Below are positions 1 to 8,962 of a stretch of DNA of 64,000 nt, in pieces (positions within the stretch are counted from its first letter, which is position 1; each line of letters begins with the position of its first letter). The stretch comes from Phycisphaerales bacterium. Lineage in GTDB: Bacteria > Planctomycetota > Phycisphaerae > Phycisphaerales > SM1A02. The notes beneath the pieces were generated by a model, which saw only the letters and a program-made list of their open reading frames with translations, was not told the origin of the DNA and made no database searches. Location: NCBI GenBank assembly GCA_014238205.1, contig JABABM010000008.1, positions 1,615 through 65,614 of the forward strand. The letters are read 5' to 3'. The position numbers were made by a program, and so were the translations under genes.

Positions 1-1
1 C

Positions 2-61
2 TCGCTGGAGAAGTACATGTATGTTCATTCAGGGGGTCATGATATCTCGAAACTCAGGTAA
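2..61 (+). CDS. Possible 3' end of a gene truncated by the window edge
   Basis: Frame 2 is open from the window edge to a TAA at 59-61, giving 19 residues that end in SGGHDISKLR. It could be the C-terminus of an upstream gene on the plus strand. Nothing in so short a piece identifies a family, and chance openness is possible. Confidence 0.2.
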   Translation, partial: SLEKYMYVHSGGHDISKLR

Positions 62-91
62 TGCCCCTCAAATCTACTTGAAGGAACGCAC

Positions 92-211
92 ATGGACAGT
101 GATATATTGCCCCCTGTTGCCCTGATTGTAGAAGCCCCAGGCCTTGAAGCAACTATCCTTGCCCCCCAAGGCAACCCGGGAGAAAACCACAGCGAGGAGG
201 CTCATCGATGA
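92..211 (+). CDS. Possible 39-residue small protein overlapping dtd
   Basis: An ATG at 92 opens a 39-residue frame that ends at TGA 209-211, overlapping the dtd start (ATG 208) in an ATGA arrangement typical of translational coupling. A purine-rich AAGGAA lies 5 bases upstream of the ATG. The peptide starts [16 protein letters not shown] and has an acidic, His-containing tail. It has no membrane segment or motif I recognise. It may be a coupling leader for dtd or simply a chance frame; only conservation would tell. Confidence 0.25.
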   Translation: MDSDILPPVALIVEAPGLEATILAPQGNPGENHSEEAHR

Positions 212-663
212 TTGCTGTCGTGCAGCGTGTACTTTCAGCCTCGGTCACAGTGGAGAAGCCCGCATACGGGTCCTCCATCGAACAGGGCTTGTTGATCCTG
301 CTGGGCGTCGAGACTACGGATGGTGAAGCCACCGCGGACTGGATTGCAGGCAAGTTGGCAAGGCTCCGCATTTTCAAGGACGAACAGGACCGCATGAATC
401 GATCGGTCCAGGATACGGGTGGCGAAGTCCTTCTCGTGAGCCAGTTCACCCTGCTTGGAAACACTGCCAAGGGAAACCGCCCAAGTTTCATCCAGGCTGC
501 TGGGCCTGTCCTCGGTGAAACACTCTATGAACGGGTTGCACTGCAACTACGGGATGCCCATGGCCTCAACGTCAAGACTGGCGTCTTTGGCGCCATGATG
601 CAGGTTCAACTCGTCAACGATGGGCCAGTGACCCTGATCGTAAACACACCCCCTTCTGGGTAG
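208..663 (+). CDS. dtd: D-aminoacyl-tRNA deacylase (DTD)
   Basis: This cytosolic proofreading enzyme removes D-amino acids (and glycine from mischarged tRNA-Ala) from tRNA. The 151 residues match the usual DTD length of about 145-150. The start MIAVVQRV is the family's typical N-terminus. The SQFTL motif that holds the catalytic Thr is at about residues 77-81, and the second signature (NDGPVT, the Gly-Pro loop entering the partner subunit's site) lies near the C-terminus, so the homodimeric active site looks intact. The start codon is fixed by the family N-terminus and by the ATGA overlap with a tiny upstream frame. The gene converges on the DUF2617-like gene. Confidence 0.95.
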   Translation: MIAVVQRVLSASVTVEKPAYGSSIEQGLLILLGVETTDGEATADWIAGKLARLRIFKDEQDRMNRSVQDTGGEVLLVSQFTLLGNTAKGNRPSFIQAAGPVLGETLYERVALQLRDAHGLNVKTGVFGAMMQVQLVNDGPVTLIVNTPPSG

Positions 664-675
664 AAGAGGGTGTGT
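644..675. terminator. Hairpin spanning the dtd stop codon
   Basis: ACACACCCCCTTCT (644-657) pairs with AGAAGAGGGTGTGT (662-675) around a GGGT loop, with one mismatch. It sits between two convergent genes and covers the dtd stop codon. There is no strong T-run on either side, so it may be a 3' stabilising hairpin rather than a classical intrinsic terminator. Confidence 0.4.
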
Positions 676-702
676 GAAATACCTGAATTTTCAACCAGTT
701 GA

Positions 703-1281
703 TTAGTCGTTCTCATCCGACGAGGAATCATCCTCGCTCACTCCGGCCTGGAAGATCGACTGGGTACGAAGAACCATCGAGCAGTCACTTCGAAGATGGT
801 ATCCCTGCACGTGAACCTGGTCGCTGTAACGCTGGAGTTCGACAATGGTGAGGTTCTTCTGGCCATCGCTGTCACGCCAGTCAGTCACGAGGCAATTGGG
901 CCCCTGGGCATGCTCCGCCAACTCGTTGTAGGTGCCCAGATAGAGATGCTCTGTAAGCGTCTCGGTCTGGATCGATGTCATGTATGTAATTCGCTCGCCA
1001 AAGACCGACTCGTGATCCTTTTCACCTGCACAGGGGATCGTCGTGACAAGGCCACGGTCCGGCAGGCTGTTCAGGTCGGGGGTAACTACCTCGACAAGAC
1101 AAACCCCTTCAAACTCGAAAAGGCAGACATGGCCACCCTTGAAGTTCCATGCCTCGAACTCATACCCCATGTGCTCGATTCGCTTGCGACCCTCGATATT
1201 GAAGAATTCGGGGTGCACACCATTGCGAAAGAGCAACATGTTGTAGGACTGTAAAGTAGTTGTACGTGGTGCAAAACTCAT
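703..1281 (-). CDS. DUF2617-like conserved protein
   Basis: A 192-residue soluble protein without signal peptide or membrane segment. The order of blocks (HPEFF near residue 24, GGHVCLFEFEG near 50, the VEVVTPDLNSLP stretch, and a C-terminal block ending VLRTQSIFQ) resembles the DUF2617 family as I remember it from planctomycetes, where the function is unknown. The last 15 residues are an acidic Asp/Glu/Ser tail, which is probably disordered. It diverges from the uracil-DNA glycosylase gene across a 174-base intergenic region that should hold both promoters. The family call is from memory of the pattern and not from a search. Confidence 0.65.
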   Translation of the reverse strand: MSFAPRTTTLQSYNMLLFRNGVHPEFFNIEGRKRIEHMGYEFEAWNFKGGHVCLFEFEGVCLVEVVTPDLNSLPDRGLVTTIPCAGEKDHESVFGERITYMTSIQTETLTEHLYLGTYNELAEHAQGPNCLVTDWRDSDGQKNLTIVELQRYSDQVHVQGYHLRSDCSMVLRTQSIFQAGVSEDDSSSDEND

Positions 1282-1455
1282 GTGAGAGGGTCCAGTTTCT
1301 GTGATAGGTTCAAGGACAGTAGGTCAGTACACAAAACTCCCCTCTCTCCGGCGAGCATTGTTGCTATATGAGCCACAAAGGCAACAAAAATCTCTATAAA
1401 TTGTGACTGCTGAACTGTAAACCCCGTTTCTCAAAGCCACTAAATAGCACCACAT

Positions 1456-2217
1456 ATGGAGCCGACTACGCCCATGACTTCAGAACCTACCCAGCAGCAA
1501 CGACTTGCCAAACAGCAACTCGTAACCGAATCACTCCTGGGGATCGACTTCCTCCCGGCAAGCAACAACGACAATATTGAGGACAAGGGACCGGTAATCT
1601 CCACGAGTTCAGAAAGTGGAGGAAGTGGCAGCGAAAGGGCAGCTCTACTGGCGGTTTTGCAGAAACGGGTTGAAAAGGAATTCCCACTGTGCCAATCCCT
1701 TGCCGAGGCAACTCAACCCGTCTTCGGAGAAGGAGATCCTGACGCTCGATTGATGTTCATCGGAGAAGCACCTGGTGCTGAGGAAGACAGGACCGGTCGC
1801 CCATTTGTAGGTGCTGCAGGGAAGAAACTGGGCCAGATGATCGAGTCCATGGGACTGGCTCGCGAGGATGTCTACATCGCCAATATCCTCAAGGCCAGGC
1901 CGCCTGAGAACAGAACACCAACCTTGGAGGAGATAGAAGCCTCCGCCCCGTACCTCCGGGAACAAATCAAGATCATTCAACCGGCTGCCATCGTGACACT
2001 TGGAAATCCCTCGACCAAGTTCATCCTCCAGACAAAGGAAGGGATTACTCGACTCAGGGGCCGGTGGGCTTCTTGGGAAGATGAAGACCTGCAAGTTCCT
2101 GTCATGCCCACCTTCCACCCAGCGTATCTCCTGAGGAATTACACGAAGGAAACCAGGAACCAGGTCTGGAGCGATCTCCAGAAGGTCATGGAGCTCCTTG
2201 GGTTGAAGACAAATTGA
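1456..2217 (+). CDS. Family-4-type uracil-DNA glycosylase lacking Fe-S cysteines
   Basis: Excises uracil from DNA in base excision repair. The catalytic core begins near residue 90 (VFGEG) and shows motif [10 protein letters not shown] (about 104-111), the GRPFVG loop, NRTPT, LRGRW and motif B HPAYLLRN. Residues 1-70 are a low-complexity Ser/Gln extension. Family-4 enzymes hold a [4Fe-4S] cluster with four Cys spaced about 3, 69 and 16 apart. Here the equivalent positions are Phe76, Cys79, Ala147 and Ser163, and Cys79 is the only cysteine in the protein. The protein therefore cannot bind the usual cluster but keeps the catalytic motifs. A terminator follows at 2351. An ATG at 1474 is an alternative start. 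Confidence 0.88.
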   Translation: MEPTTPMTSEPTQQQRLAKQQLVTESLLGIDFLPASNNDNIEDKGPVISTSSESGGSGSERAALLAVLQKRVEKEFPLCQSLAEATQPVFGEGDPDARLMFIGEAPGAEEDRTGRPFVGAAGKKLGQMIESMGLAREDVYIANILKARPPENRTPTLEEIEASAPYLREQIKIIQPAAIVTLGNPSTKFILQTKEGITRLRGRWASWEDEDLQVPVMPTFHPAYLLRNYTKETRNQVWSDLQKVMELLGLKTN

Positions 2218-2350
2218 AATGATCACTTCTTCAGGACTGGTGCAACCGCTGTTCCAGGTTGTTCGAAGAGCACAAGTGAGAGGCCCTGTGTTCACACCGC
2301 TGTCAGTTCATATTGACCACGGGTTTCTTCAACCTTGCCCCCCCCACAAG

Positions 2351-2385
2351 GAGCCCGTTCAGTTGCAAAACTGGCGGGCTCTTTT
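2351..2385 (+). terminator. Rho-independent terminator after the uracil-DNA glycosylase gene
   Basis: GAGCCCG (2351-2357) pairs with CGGGCTC (2375-2381). The arms extend inward through TCAGTT/AACTGG with a bulge, the loop is GCAA-like, and TTTT follows at 2382-2385. It ends the plus-strand gene before the convergent membrane-protein gene. Confidence 0.75.
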
Positions 2386-2419
2386 CTGCGCTTGGCAAGG
2401 AACAACAGGCTGACCGGGA

Positions 2420-3808
2420 TCAGTCATCCCTGCCCGGGCCGTCGGACAAGGTTCCCTGGACCATCCCCGGCCACCAGATCAGGTGCTCATCCTGTCCATC
2501 GCAGGCGTGTCGCATGAGGAGATAGATCCTCGTACTTGCCGCCATGACGTAGGAGAAGATCCATCCTGCTACGAGGTACTGCACGAGCATCATCCACACG
2601 GAGATGAGCCCGGCTGTCCATGTCGTGGTCCACATGCTTGATCCACCTGCAGATTCATATTCCACTGGGGCAAAGACACTGCCCATGCGACCTGCTTCCA
2701 GGATCGAGTCATTGAATGTTGCTGCGCCAATGGCTGACGAGGTGAGGTTGACCGTCATGATCGTCAGGATGTTCACAACGAAGAACCCCAATGCAAGACC
2801 TACGAGGGCCGTGATCAGGTAGACCAGCATGTGCAGTGGCTTGTTGAGTACGTAGGCCCAGGCTCGCTGCATGGCATCTGCACCTTCGCAGTTCTCGACT
2901 GCAACGGCAGGCACAAGCAGCGTGCTGCATGCCGAGTATCCAAGCAGAAGCAGGACGAGCATGAATCCCACCAGCAGGGCAAGTCCATACAACAGGCCGG
3001 TCACAATGTTCAAACCCGGGATATTCATGCCTGCAAATCCAATCAGGAGCAGGACGCCGTAGATGACCGCGGCAAGGAGCATCGGGACTATGAGTGCCAT
3101 CAGGAATCGTGGCCAGTACTCGATCGAATGATTCATGGCTTCACGCATGGTCAGACGCTCGTTGGCTGCACATTGGCATGCCTCCATGCGGGAAAGCGCT
3201 CCACCGCCAATGCCCACTACGAAGCAGAAGAACGTTCCGTAGATGAGGAGGAACCAGCACTGACCTGCATGCCAGAGACTCGCGGGCAGGTGATACACAG
3301 TCCCCACCACTGCATCGATGATCCTGCTGGGAGCAAGGTGCTCCATGCCGTCGACAAACTGGTTGAGGTTGCCGCCGAGTGATTCGACTGTTGCTTCAAA
3401 GGCGCCGCGGGGCCTGATCGCTTCGACCTGGTCGATCGTTCGGGTTATTGCCCGGACACGCTCATTGCTGTCACCGTCACTGATTGCAGTTGCCCTGGAT
3501 GCCTGGAGCAGTTCAAGCACCCGGGATGCCGAAGGTGTCGCCTCGTCATTGGACAGGTCGACCTGGCTCCACCTGCGAACCGAGCGTCGAAGCAGACCCT
3601 CATCCTCCAACCCATGCTCACCCGACCATGCACCTGCTTCAAGGCCTTGAGGGCTGACACCTGCTGGAACAAGTCCATCCCATATGCCGCCACCAAGCAT
3701 GAGAAGAGTGACCGTCAGCAATGCAATGACAAGCCGCCCCGGCTGGAGCGAGGTACCTACGGACTTGAGTATCTTGGGGAACTTCCACGAGCAATCGGGT
3801 GCGTTCAT
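2420..3808 (-). CDS. Polytopic membrane protein of unknown function
   Basis: A 462-residue protein with one hydrophobic segment near residues 25-45, a polar region of about 130 residues (probably extracytoplasmic or a cytosolic loop), and five or six further membrane segments from about residue 180 to 440 rich in Leu, Val and Gly. The tail is short and acidic. I chose the ATG at 3808 because GAGGAGG sits just upstream; a GTG two codons earlier is also in frame. It lies 63 bases downstream of rpmE on the same strand and could share its transcript. The alternation of hydrophobic helices and short loops suggests a DUF-type integral protein, but I recognise no family. Confidence 0.7.
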   Translation of the reverse strand: MNAPDCSWKFPKILKSVGTSLQPGRLVIALLTVTLLMLGGGIWDGLVPAGVSPQGLEAGAWSGEHGLEDEGLLRRSVRRWSQVDLSNDEATPSASRVLELLQASRATAISDGDSNERVRAITRTIDQVEAIRPRGAFEATVESLGGNLNQFVDGMEHLAPSRIIDAVVGTVYHLPASLWHAGQCWFLLIYGTFFCFVVGIGGGALSRMEACQCAANERLTMREAMNHSIEYWPRFLMALIVPMLLAAVIYGVLLLIGFAGMNIPGLNIVTGLLYGLALLVGFMLVLLLLGYSACSTLLVPAVAVENCEGADAMQRAWAYVLNKPLHMLVYLITALVGLALGFFVVNILTIMTVNLTSSAIGAATFNDSILEAGRMGSVFAPVEYESAGGSSMWTTTWTAGLISVWMMLVQYLVAGWIFSYVMAASTRIYLLMRHACDGQDEHLIWWPGMVQGTLSDGPGRDD

Positions 3809-3871
3809 GAGCACCTCCTCGGGGCATTCTCGCGTTGAACTGGAAGGAGTGTCAATGACCTTGGCGTACTA

Positions 3872-4093
3872 CTACTTCTTCTTCTTGAAATAGTCGCCTT
3901 GGTACTTCTTCTGGAACTTCTCGACCCGACCGGCAGTATCCACAAACGAGGATTTACCCGTGTAGAAGGGGTGTGAACCAGACCAGATTTCGACCGTCAT
4001 CTCCGGGACCGTCGCACCAAGCGTCATGACCTGCTCACCACGAAAGAAGACCTTCGCTTCTGGATAGTACTCAGGATGGATGCCTTCCTTCAT
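3872..4093 (-). CDS. rpmE: 50S ribosomal protein L31, zinc-free form
   Basis: Large-subunit protein at the central protuberance. The 73 residues begin [10 protein letters not shown] and contain HPFYTGK and [14 protein letters not shown], the signatures of type A L31. The four Cys that bind zinc in the C+ form are replaced (VFFRG and IWSGS occupy the usual Cys positions), so this is the C- version, which needs no zinc. The ATG at 4093 is preferred over an upstream in-frame ATG at 4159 because it gives the family N-terminus and has a GAGG sequence 5 bases upstream. The extra 22 upstream codons match nothing in L31. A hairpin at 4187-4210 lies in the probable 5' leader. Confidence 0.93.
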   Translation of the reverse strand: MKEGIHPEYYPEAKVFFRGEQVMTLGATVPEMTVEIWSGSHPFYTGKSSFVDTAGRVEKFQKKYQGDYFKKKK

Positions 4094-4186
4094 GACTGCC
4101 TCTTCGAGTATCCCTGGGGTCGCTGAAATCCAACTGCCCGCGGCTGCTGGAAGTCCCACATGGTAGGTTCGAGAGCGACAGATGCA

Positions 4187-4210
4187 AGCCCCCTCGTTGA
4201 CCGAGGGGCT
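4187..4210. other. Hairpin in the rpmE/tRNA-Asn intergenic region
   Basis: AGCCCCCTCG (4187-4196) pairs with CGAGGGGCT (4202-4210) with one bulged C and a TTGAC loop. No gene on either strand ends here, so it is not an obvious terminator. On the minus strand it would lie about 95 bases upstream of rpmE, where a leader structure could serve L31 autoregulation as known in Escherichia coli. That role is inference. Confidence 0.4.
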
Positions 4211-4236
4211 GGAGTACCGCTATTCTTCCCCGTTCA

Positions 4237-4309
4237 TCCCCTGTAGCTCAATTGGTAGAGCGAGCGGCTGTTAACCGCTAGGTTGCTGGTTCGAGTCCAG
4301 CCGGGGGAG
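4237..4309 (+). tRNA. tRNA-Asn (GUU)
   Basis: A complete cloverleaf of 73 bases. The acceptor stem is TCCCCTG with CGGGGGA (one G-T pair), the D stem GCTC/GAGC, the anticodon stem AGCGG/CCGCT around the loop CTGTTAA with anticodon GTT at 4270-4272, and the T arm GCTGG/CCAGC with TTCGAGT. The discriminator is G, and 3' CCA is not encoded. It decodes AAC/AAU. It stands alone, upstream of the PSD1 gene on the same strand. Confidence 0.96.
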
Positions 4310-4421
4310 TTGCCTGCAATCCGCCACAGAGGAGGGCCTGTCAGCAGTTCCTTCAAGTGATTGCCCCCTTTCCCACGGTGAAGACTTGTAGCGACCCTCT
4401 GGGCATCCTAGATTCGATCCT

Positions 4422-7400
4422 GTGAAACATCGTTTCAAGATCATTGTCGCTCCATTCATCGCCGGGCTGGTACCACTGGCAACCCTTGCCTCTGTCGATA
4501 CTGCCGTCAACAAGAGTGTTGATTTCAACAGTGACGTCCTGCCAATACTCACCAACAACTGCTTCGCCTGCCACGGACCGGATGAAAACACACGCAAGGC
4601 AGGCCTCCGGCTCGATACTCGCAGTGATGTCGTTTCAGCACGCACCTCCGGCCGGCCGGTCAACACTGATGATCCGAATGGGAGCCTGTTGCTGATTCGA
4701 ATCAGAGCTGAAGATGAAGATCGGATGCCTCCACCGGACGCCGGCCATGCCCTGACACCCGGCGAGATCCAGACACTGCAGCAATGGATTGAACAAGGCG
4801 CCGACTGGCCACGGCACTGGTCATTTCTACGACCGGTCTCCCCACACATTCCAAGTGTTCAACAAGTCGACTGGATCCGGAACCCAATCGACCACTTCAT
4901 CCTTGCCAGGCTGGAAACCGAAGGCCTTCCGCCCTCACCCGAAGCGGACCCGCGTTCATTGTTGCGTCGGGTGACATTCGATCTGACCGGTCTGCCACCG
5001 ACCGAGGAGGAGATGAATGCATTCCTCGCCGACGAGGCCTCGGACGCCTACGAACGACTCGTCGACCGACTTCTCACCTCACCCCGCTACGGCGAGCAGC
5101 AGGCTGTTCACTGGCTCGACATCGCCCGGTACGCAGACAGCCAGGGCTTTGAGAAGGATCGACCCCGAATCATGTGGAGATACCGTGACTGGGTCATTGA
5201 CGCATTCAACAAGGACATTCCCTTCGACGAGTTCACCCGGGAGCAGATTGCCGGTGACCTGCTTGATGACCCCACGCTCGAAAAGCAGATTGCAACAGGG
5301 TTTCACAGGAACACGCAGACGAACACCGAAGGTGGTACGGACAACGAGGAGTTTCGATCGGCTGCAGTCATAGACCGTGTCAACACGAGCATGCAATCCT
5401 GGATGGGATTGACAGCCGGCTGTGCCCAGTGCCATTCACACAAGTTCGATCCCCTCAGCCATGAGGAGTACTACGGCATCTATGCATTCTTCAACCAGAC
5501 GGAGGACGCCGACCTTGATGACGATGCTCCTTTCATCAAGGCGCCTACGAAAGATCAACAGGAACAACTTTCGTTGCTTGAATCCACGGTGGATTCGATC
5601 AATGCACGCCTGTCTCCACCGGATGAAGACGTCGTTGCCGCCGTTGAACGATGGGAGTCCCAACGTCCTGCTCCAACTTCGTGGGACATCTTGAGGCCGA
5701 CTCACCTGGAAACCGAATCAGGCGCCACCCTGACTCCAGGAGAAGACGGCGTGATCGTCGCCTCCGGAGACGTGCCCCTGGTCGACACCTACACCCTTGA
5801 ACTTGAACCATCCCTCAAGACCATTACGGCCCTTCGCCTTGAAGCCATCGAGGGACATGACGGACGAGGGCCCGGGCGGACGACCCATGGCAACTTCGTG
5901 GTCAATGATCTCCAGATCTCCACAACCGGAGAAGGTGCAACACCCGTCGAATTGCAGGACGCCGAAGCAACCTTCGAGCAGGTCGACTTCCCGGCCTCGG
6001 CCATCATCGACCCGGATGAGCCTGGGAAGACCGGCTGGGCGATCCATCCCGTGTACGACAAGGACCAAGCCGCGGTGATTCGATTCAGTGAACCACTGGT
6101 TCTTGAGGATGGACAACACCTGAAAATTACGATTCGGCAGTCGCATGGAACACAGCATGTTCTTGAACGGTTTCGACTTTCAGGAACCGACCATGCACAT
6201 GCCCACCTGCCCCTGCCACCTGGAATCGAGTTGATCACTGGCACGCCTGCAGAAGAACGTTCAGAAGCTCAACAGGAGACCCTGGCTCGGCATGTGCTCA
6301 AGCATGCACCTGAACTGGAAGCGATTCGAACTGAACTTGATGATGCAACCACCAAACGCGACGCCTTCATGAAGATGGTTCCGACCGCTCTGGTCATGCG
6401 GGAACTGCCCGAGGAGAAGCGGCGATCCACTCACCTCTTTCTTGGTGGCAGTTTCATGAACCCGGATATCGATCGAGGTGAGTTGGATGCCGATGTTCCG
6501 GCCTTTCTCCATGCATGGCCGGCGGACGCCCCAAGGAACCGCCTGGGATTCGCAGAGTGGCTCGTGGATCCCGGCAACCCCTTGACCGCTCGAGCACAGG
6601 TCAACAGGACCTGGTCCCGGATCTTTGGACATGGTCTCGTGGCGACTGTTGACGACCTGGGCGTCCAGGGGGAGCGGCCATCACACCCGGGGCTCCTGGA
6701 CTGGCTTGCCCTCCAATGGCAGGGTGAACTTGGTTGGTCTCAGAAGGAACTCCTGCGACTCCTCGTCATGAGCGCAACCTACAGGCAGGCGGCGCACAGT
6801 ACCGCGGAAGCTCGGGCCGTTGATCCGGACAACCGGTTCCTGAGCCATGCTCCAAGGCTGCGCCACGGGGCTGAGCAGATGCGAGACCAGGCACTCCTGG
6901 CCTCGGGGCTTCTGAAGTTCGATCGGATCGGTGGGCCTTCCGTAACGCCCTACCTGCCGAAAGGAATGCTTCCCCAGGCATTCGACAACTACATCCAGCC
7001 GGTCAGTACAGGCGATGACCTCCATCGACGAAGTCTCTATACGGATTGGCGACGAACCGGGCATTACCCTGCCTTCGCCACGTTTGATGCACCTTCCCGC
7101 GAATTCTGCACGATTGAACGTCAACGATCGAATACCCCGCTCCAGGCGCTTGTCATGCTCAACGATGCGGTCTTCATCGAAGCTGCACAGGCACTTGCAC
7201 GCAGGTGCATAGAAGAGGGAGGCATGGACATCGACGATCGACTGCGTGTCATCTTCCATCATGCACTGTCACGGCCACCTACTCCACGGGAAGAGAAGGT
7301 GCTCCATGAACTGTATGAGGATGCCATTGAATCATGCAGCAGGGACACGGAAGCGGCGCGACTTCTGGCAACACGCCCATTGGGAGATCTCCCTGATGGG

Positions 7401-7481
7401 ATGGATCCCTGCGATGCTGCCGCGATGACGGCGATCAGCAATGTCATCATGAACCTCGACGAGTTCGTGAATCGGCCATGA
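4422..7481 (+). CDS. PSCyt1-DUF1549-DUF1553 (PSD1) cytochrome c protein
   Basis: A 1019-residue planctomycete-type exported protein. After a short signal-like hydrophobic stretch (about 6-25) comes the PSCyt1 cytochrome c domain with haem motif CFACH near residue 47. The DUF1549 domain contains a second CxxCH (CAQCH, about residue 338), and the C-terminal DUF1553 domain begins around residue 690. The middle (about 410-600) is a beta-rich, jelly-roll-like insertion of unknown binding role. The start is GTG at 4422; no better ATG precedes the signal. The stop overlaps the next start (ATGA), so this gene and the DUF1501 gene are cotranslated. The pair is a hallmark of Planctomycetota. Its substrate is not established, and a role in carbohydrate turnover has been proposed for the family. 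Confidence 0.93.
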   Translation: MKHRFKIIVAPFIAGLVPLATLASVDTAVNKSVDFNSDVLPILTNNCFACHGPDENTRKAGLRLDTRSDVVSARTSGRPVNTDDPNGSLLLIRIRAEDEDRMPPPDAGHALTPGEIQTLQQWIEQGADWPRHWSFLRPVSPHIPSVQQVDWIRNPIDHFILARLETEGLPPSPEADPRSLLRRVTFDLTGLPPTEEEMNAFLADEASDAYERLVDRLLTSPRYGEQQAVHWLDIARYADSQGFEKDRPRIMWRYRDWVIDAFNKDIPFDEFTREQIAGDLLDDPTLEKQIATGFHRNTQTNTEGGTDNEEFRSAAVIDRVNTSMQSWMGLTAGCAQCHSHKFDPLSHEEYYGIYAFFNQTEDADLDDDAPFIKAPTKDQQEQLSLLESTVDSINARLSPPDEDVVAAVERWESQRPAPTSWDILRPTHLETESGATLTPGEDGVIVASGDVPLVDTYTLELEPSLKTITALRLEAIEGHDGRGPGRTTHGNFVVNDLQISTTGEGATPVELQDAEATFEQVDFPASAIIDPDEPGKTGWAIHPVYDKDQAAVIRFSEPLVLEDGQHLKITIRQSHGTQHVLERFRLSGTDHAHAHLPLPPGIELITGTPAEERSEAQQETLARHVLKHAPELEAIRTELDDATTKRDAFMKMVPTALVMRELPEEKRRSTHLFLGGSFMNPDIDRGELDADVPAFLHAWPADAPRNRLGFAEWLVDPGNPLTARAQVNRTWSRIFGHGLVATVDDLGVQGERPSHPGLLDWLALQWQGELGWSQKELLRLLVMSATYRQAAHSTAEARAVDPDNRFLSHAPRLRHGAEQMRDQALLASGLLKFDRIGGPSVTPYLPKGMLPQAFDNYIQPVSTGDDLHRRSLYTDWRRTGHYPAFATFDAPSREFCTIERQRSNTPLQALVMLNDAVFIEAAQALARRCIEEGGMDIDDRLRVIFHHALSRPPTPREEKVLHELYEDAIESCSRDTEAARLLATRPLGDLPDGMDPCDAAAMTAISNVIMNLDEFVNRP

Positions 7482-8944
7482 CTCCAAGCCCCGAACACAT
7501 CCCGCCGCTTGAACATGCCCGCACGGAGAGCCAGACTCGTCGTCATTTTCTTGGTCGAGCCACGTGCAGTTTCGGTGCAGCGGCACTCTCCGGCATGCTG
7601 AACAACGGGGTCATGGGATCGATGATGTCGACAGCGGCTGCCCCGGCATCCCTCCCCCACGGTCTTCCGAAGGCCAAGCGTGTCATCTACCTGCACATGG
7701 CTGGTTCGCCACCTCACCATGACCTCTTCGACTACAAGCCCCTGCTCAACAAGCGACATGGCGAACTGGCCCCGGTCGACTGCTACGCGGAGCGATCTGC
7801 TTTCGTGAAGCCGAATGCCATGGTTCTCGGCACGCCATTCAAGTTCCAGCAGGTCGGTGGAAATGACGCCTGGGTGAGCGAGTTGCTCCCACACTTCAAG
7901 GAAGTCATCAATGATGTCTGCATCGTGCGATCGATGTACACGGACCAGTTCAACCACGCTCCCGCACAGCTCCTTCTGCAGACCGGGCATGCCCTGCAAG
8001 GCCGGCCCTCGATGGGTTCCTGGCTTTCCTGGGGACTTGGAAGCGAAAACCGCGATCTGCCGTCCTTCCTCGTGCTCGTCTCCGGGGGAAAGAAACCATC
8101 AGCTGGAACATCCGCCTGGGACAGCGGGTTCCTCCCGACCGTGCACTCGGGTGTTCAATGTCGCAGTGGCGGTGATCCCGTCCTCGACGTGATGAATCCC
8201 CCGGGCATGAATCGTGAACTGCGGTCGAACACGATCGATGCCATCAACAGACTCAACCAGATGCAGGCCGATTCCTTCGGTGATCCAGAGATCCTGTCTC
8301 GGATCCAGCAGTATGAACTTGCCTTCAGGATGCAGACCGCGGTTCCTGGTGTCATGGACATCTCGATGGAATCACCTGAAACACTGGAACTCTACGGCGC
8401 TGAACCAGGAGCAGCCTCGTTTGCGAACAACTGCCTGCTGGCCCGCCGCCTGAGTGAATCAGGAGTACGCTTCGTACAGTTGTATGACTGGGGCTGGGAT
8501 GTCCATGGCACCGGGCCGGGTGACGACCTGATGAATCAACTTCCAGCCAAGTGTCGTGCCATGGATCGCCCCGTGACGGCACTCCTGCTTGATCTGAAAC
8601 GCCGCGGGCTGCTCGAAGAGACATTGGTCGTCTGGTCGGGCGAGTTCGGCCGGACCGTGATGAACGAGAAACGCAATGGAAGCACCTTCCTCGGCCGGGA
8701 CCACCATCCAGGCTGCTTCACGATCTGGATGGCTGGCGGAGGTACCAAGGCTGGCGCAGTCATCGGTTCCACTGATCCCTGGGGGGCCCACGTGGATGAG
8801 AACCCCATCAGTGTCTATGACCTCCAGGCGACCATGCTCCACGTGATGGGCATCGATCACGAGCGTCTGACATACAGGTCCCAGGGTCGGGACTTCCGCC
8901 TGACGGATGTGCACGGTACCGTGCGACCCGAACTGCTGTCCTGA
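7478..8944 (+). CDS. DUF1501 protein, Tat-exported
   Basis: A 488-residue partner of the PSD1 protein, starting inside its stop codon. Residues 21-30 (TRRHFLGRA) form a twin-arginine motif followed by a short Ala/Gly/Leu-rich stretch, so it is probably exported folded. The body has the alkaline-phosphatase/sulfatase-like fold proposed for DUF1501; WSGEFGRTVMNE and GRDHHPGCFTIWMAGGG are typical of the family C-terminal half, with His and Asp residues that could bind metal. The function is unknown beyond the constant pairing with PSD1 genes. prfA follows 18 bases later. Confidence 0.92.
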   Translation: MTPSPEHIPPLEHARTESQTRRHFLGRATCSFGAAALSGMLNNGVMGSMMSTAAAPASLPHGLPKAKRVIYLHMAGSPPHHDLFDYKPLLNKRHGELAPVDCYAERSAFVKPNAMVLGTPFKFQQVGGNDAWVSELLPHFKEVINDVCIVRSMYTDQFNHAPAQLLLQTGHALQGRPSMGSWLSWGLGSENRDLPSFLVLVSGGKKPSAGTSAWDSGFLPTVHSGVQCRSGGDPVLDVMNPPGMNRELRSNTIDAINRLNQMQADSFGDPEILSRIQQYELAFRMQTAVPGVMDISMESPETLELYGAEPGAASFANNCLLARRLSESGVRFVQLYDWGWDVHGTGPGDDLMNQLPAKCRAMDRPVTALLLDLKRRGLLEETLVVWSGEFGRTVMNEKRNGSTFLGRDHHPGCFTIWMAGGGTKAGAVIGSTDPWGAHVDENPISVYDLQATMLHVMGIDHERLTYRSQGRDFRLTDVHGTVRPELLS

Positions 8945-8962
8945 ACCTGGCCCGGGATCACC

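Noticed and set aside
796-1254. Long plus-strand frame opposite the DUF2617-like gene
   Set aside because: It lies wholly antisense to a gene with clear conserved blocks and has no motif of its own.
4271-4849. Minus-strand frame across tRNA-Asn and the PSD1 gene
   Set aside because: It covers the complete tRNA and the haem domain of a well-supported gene; a shadow frame.
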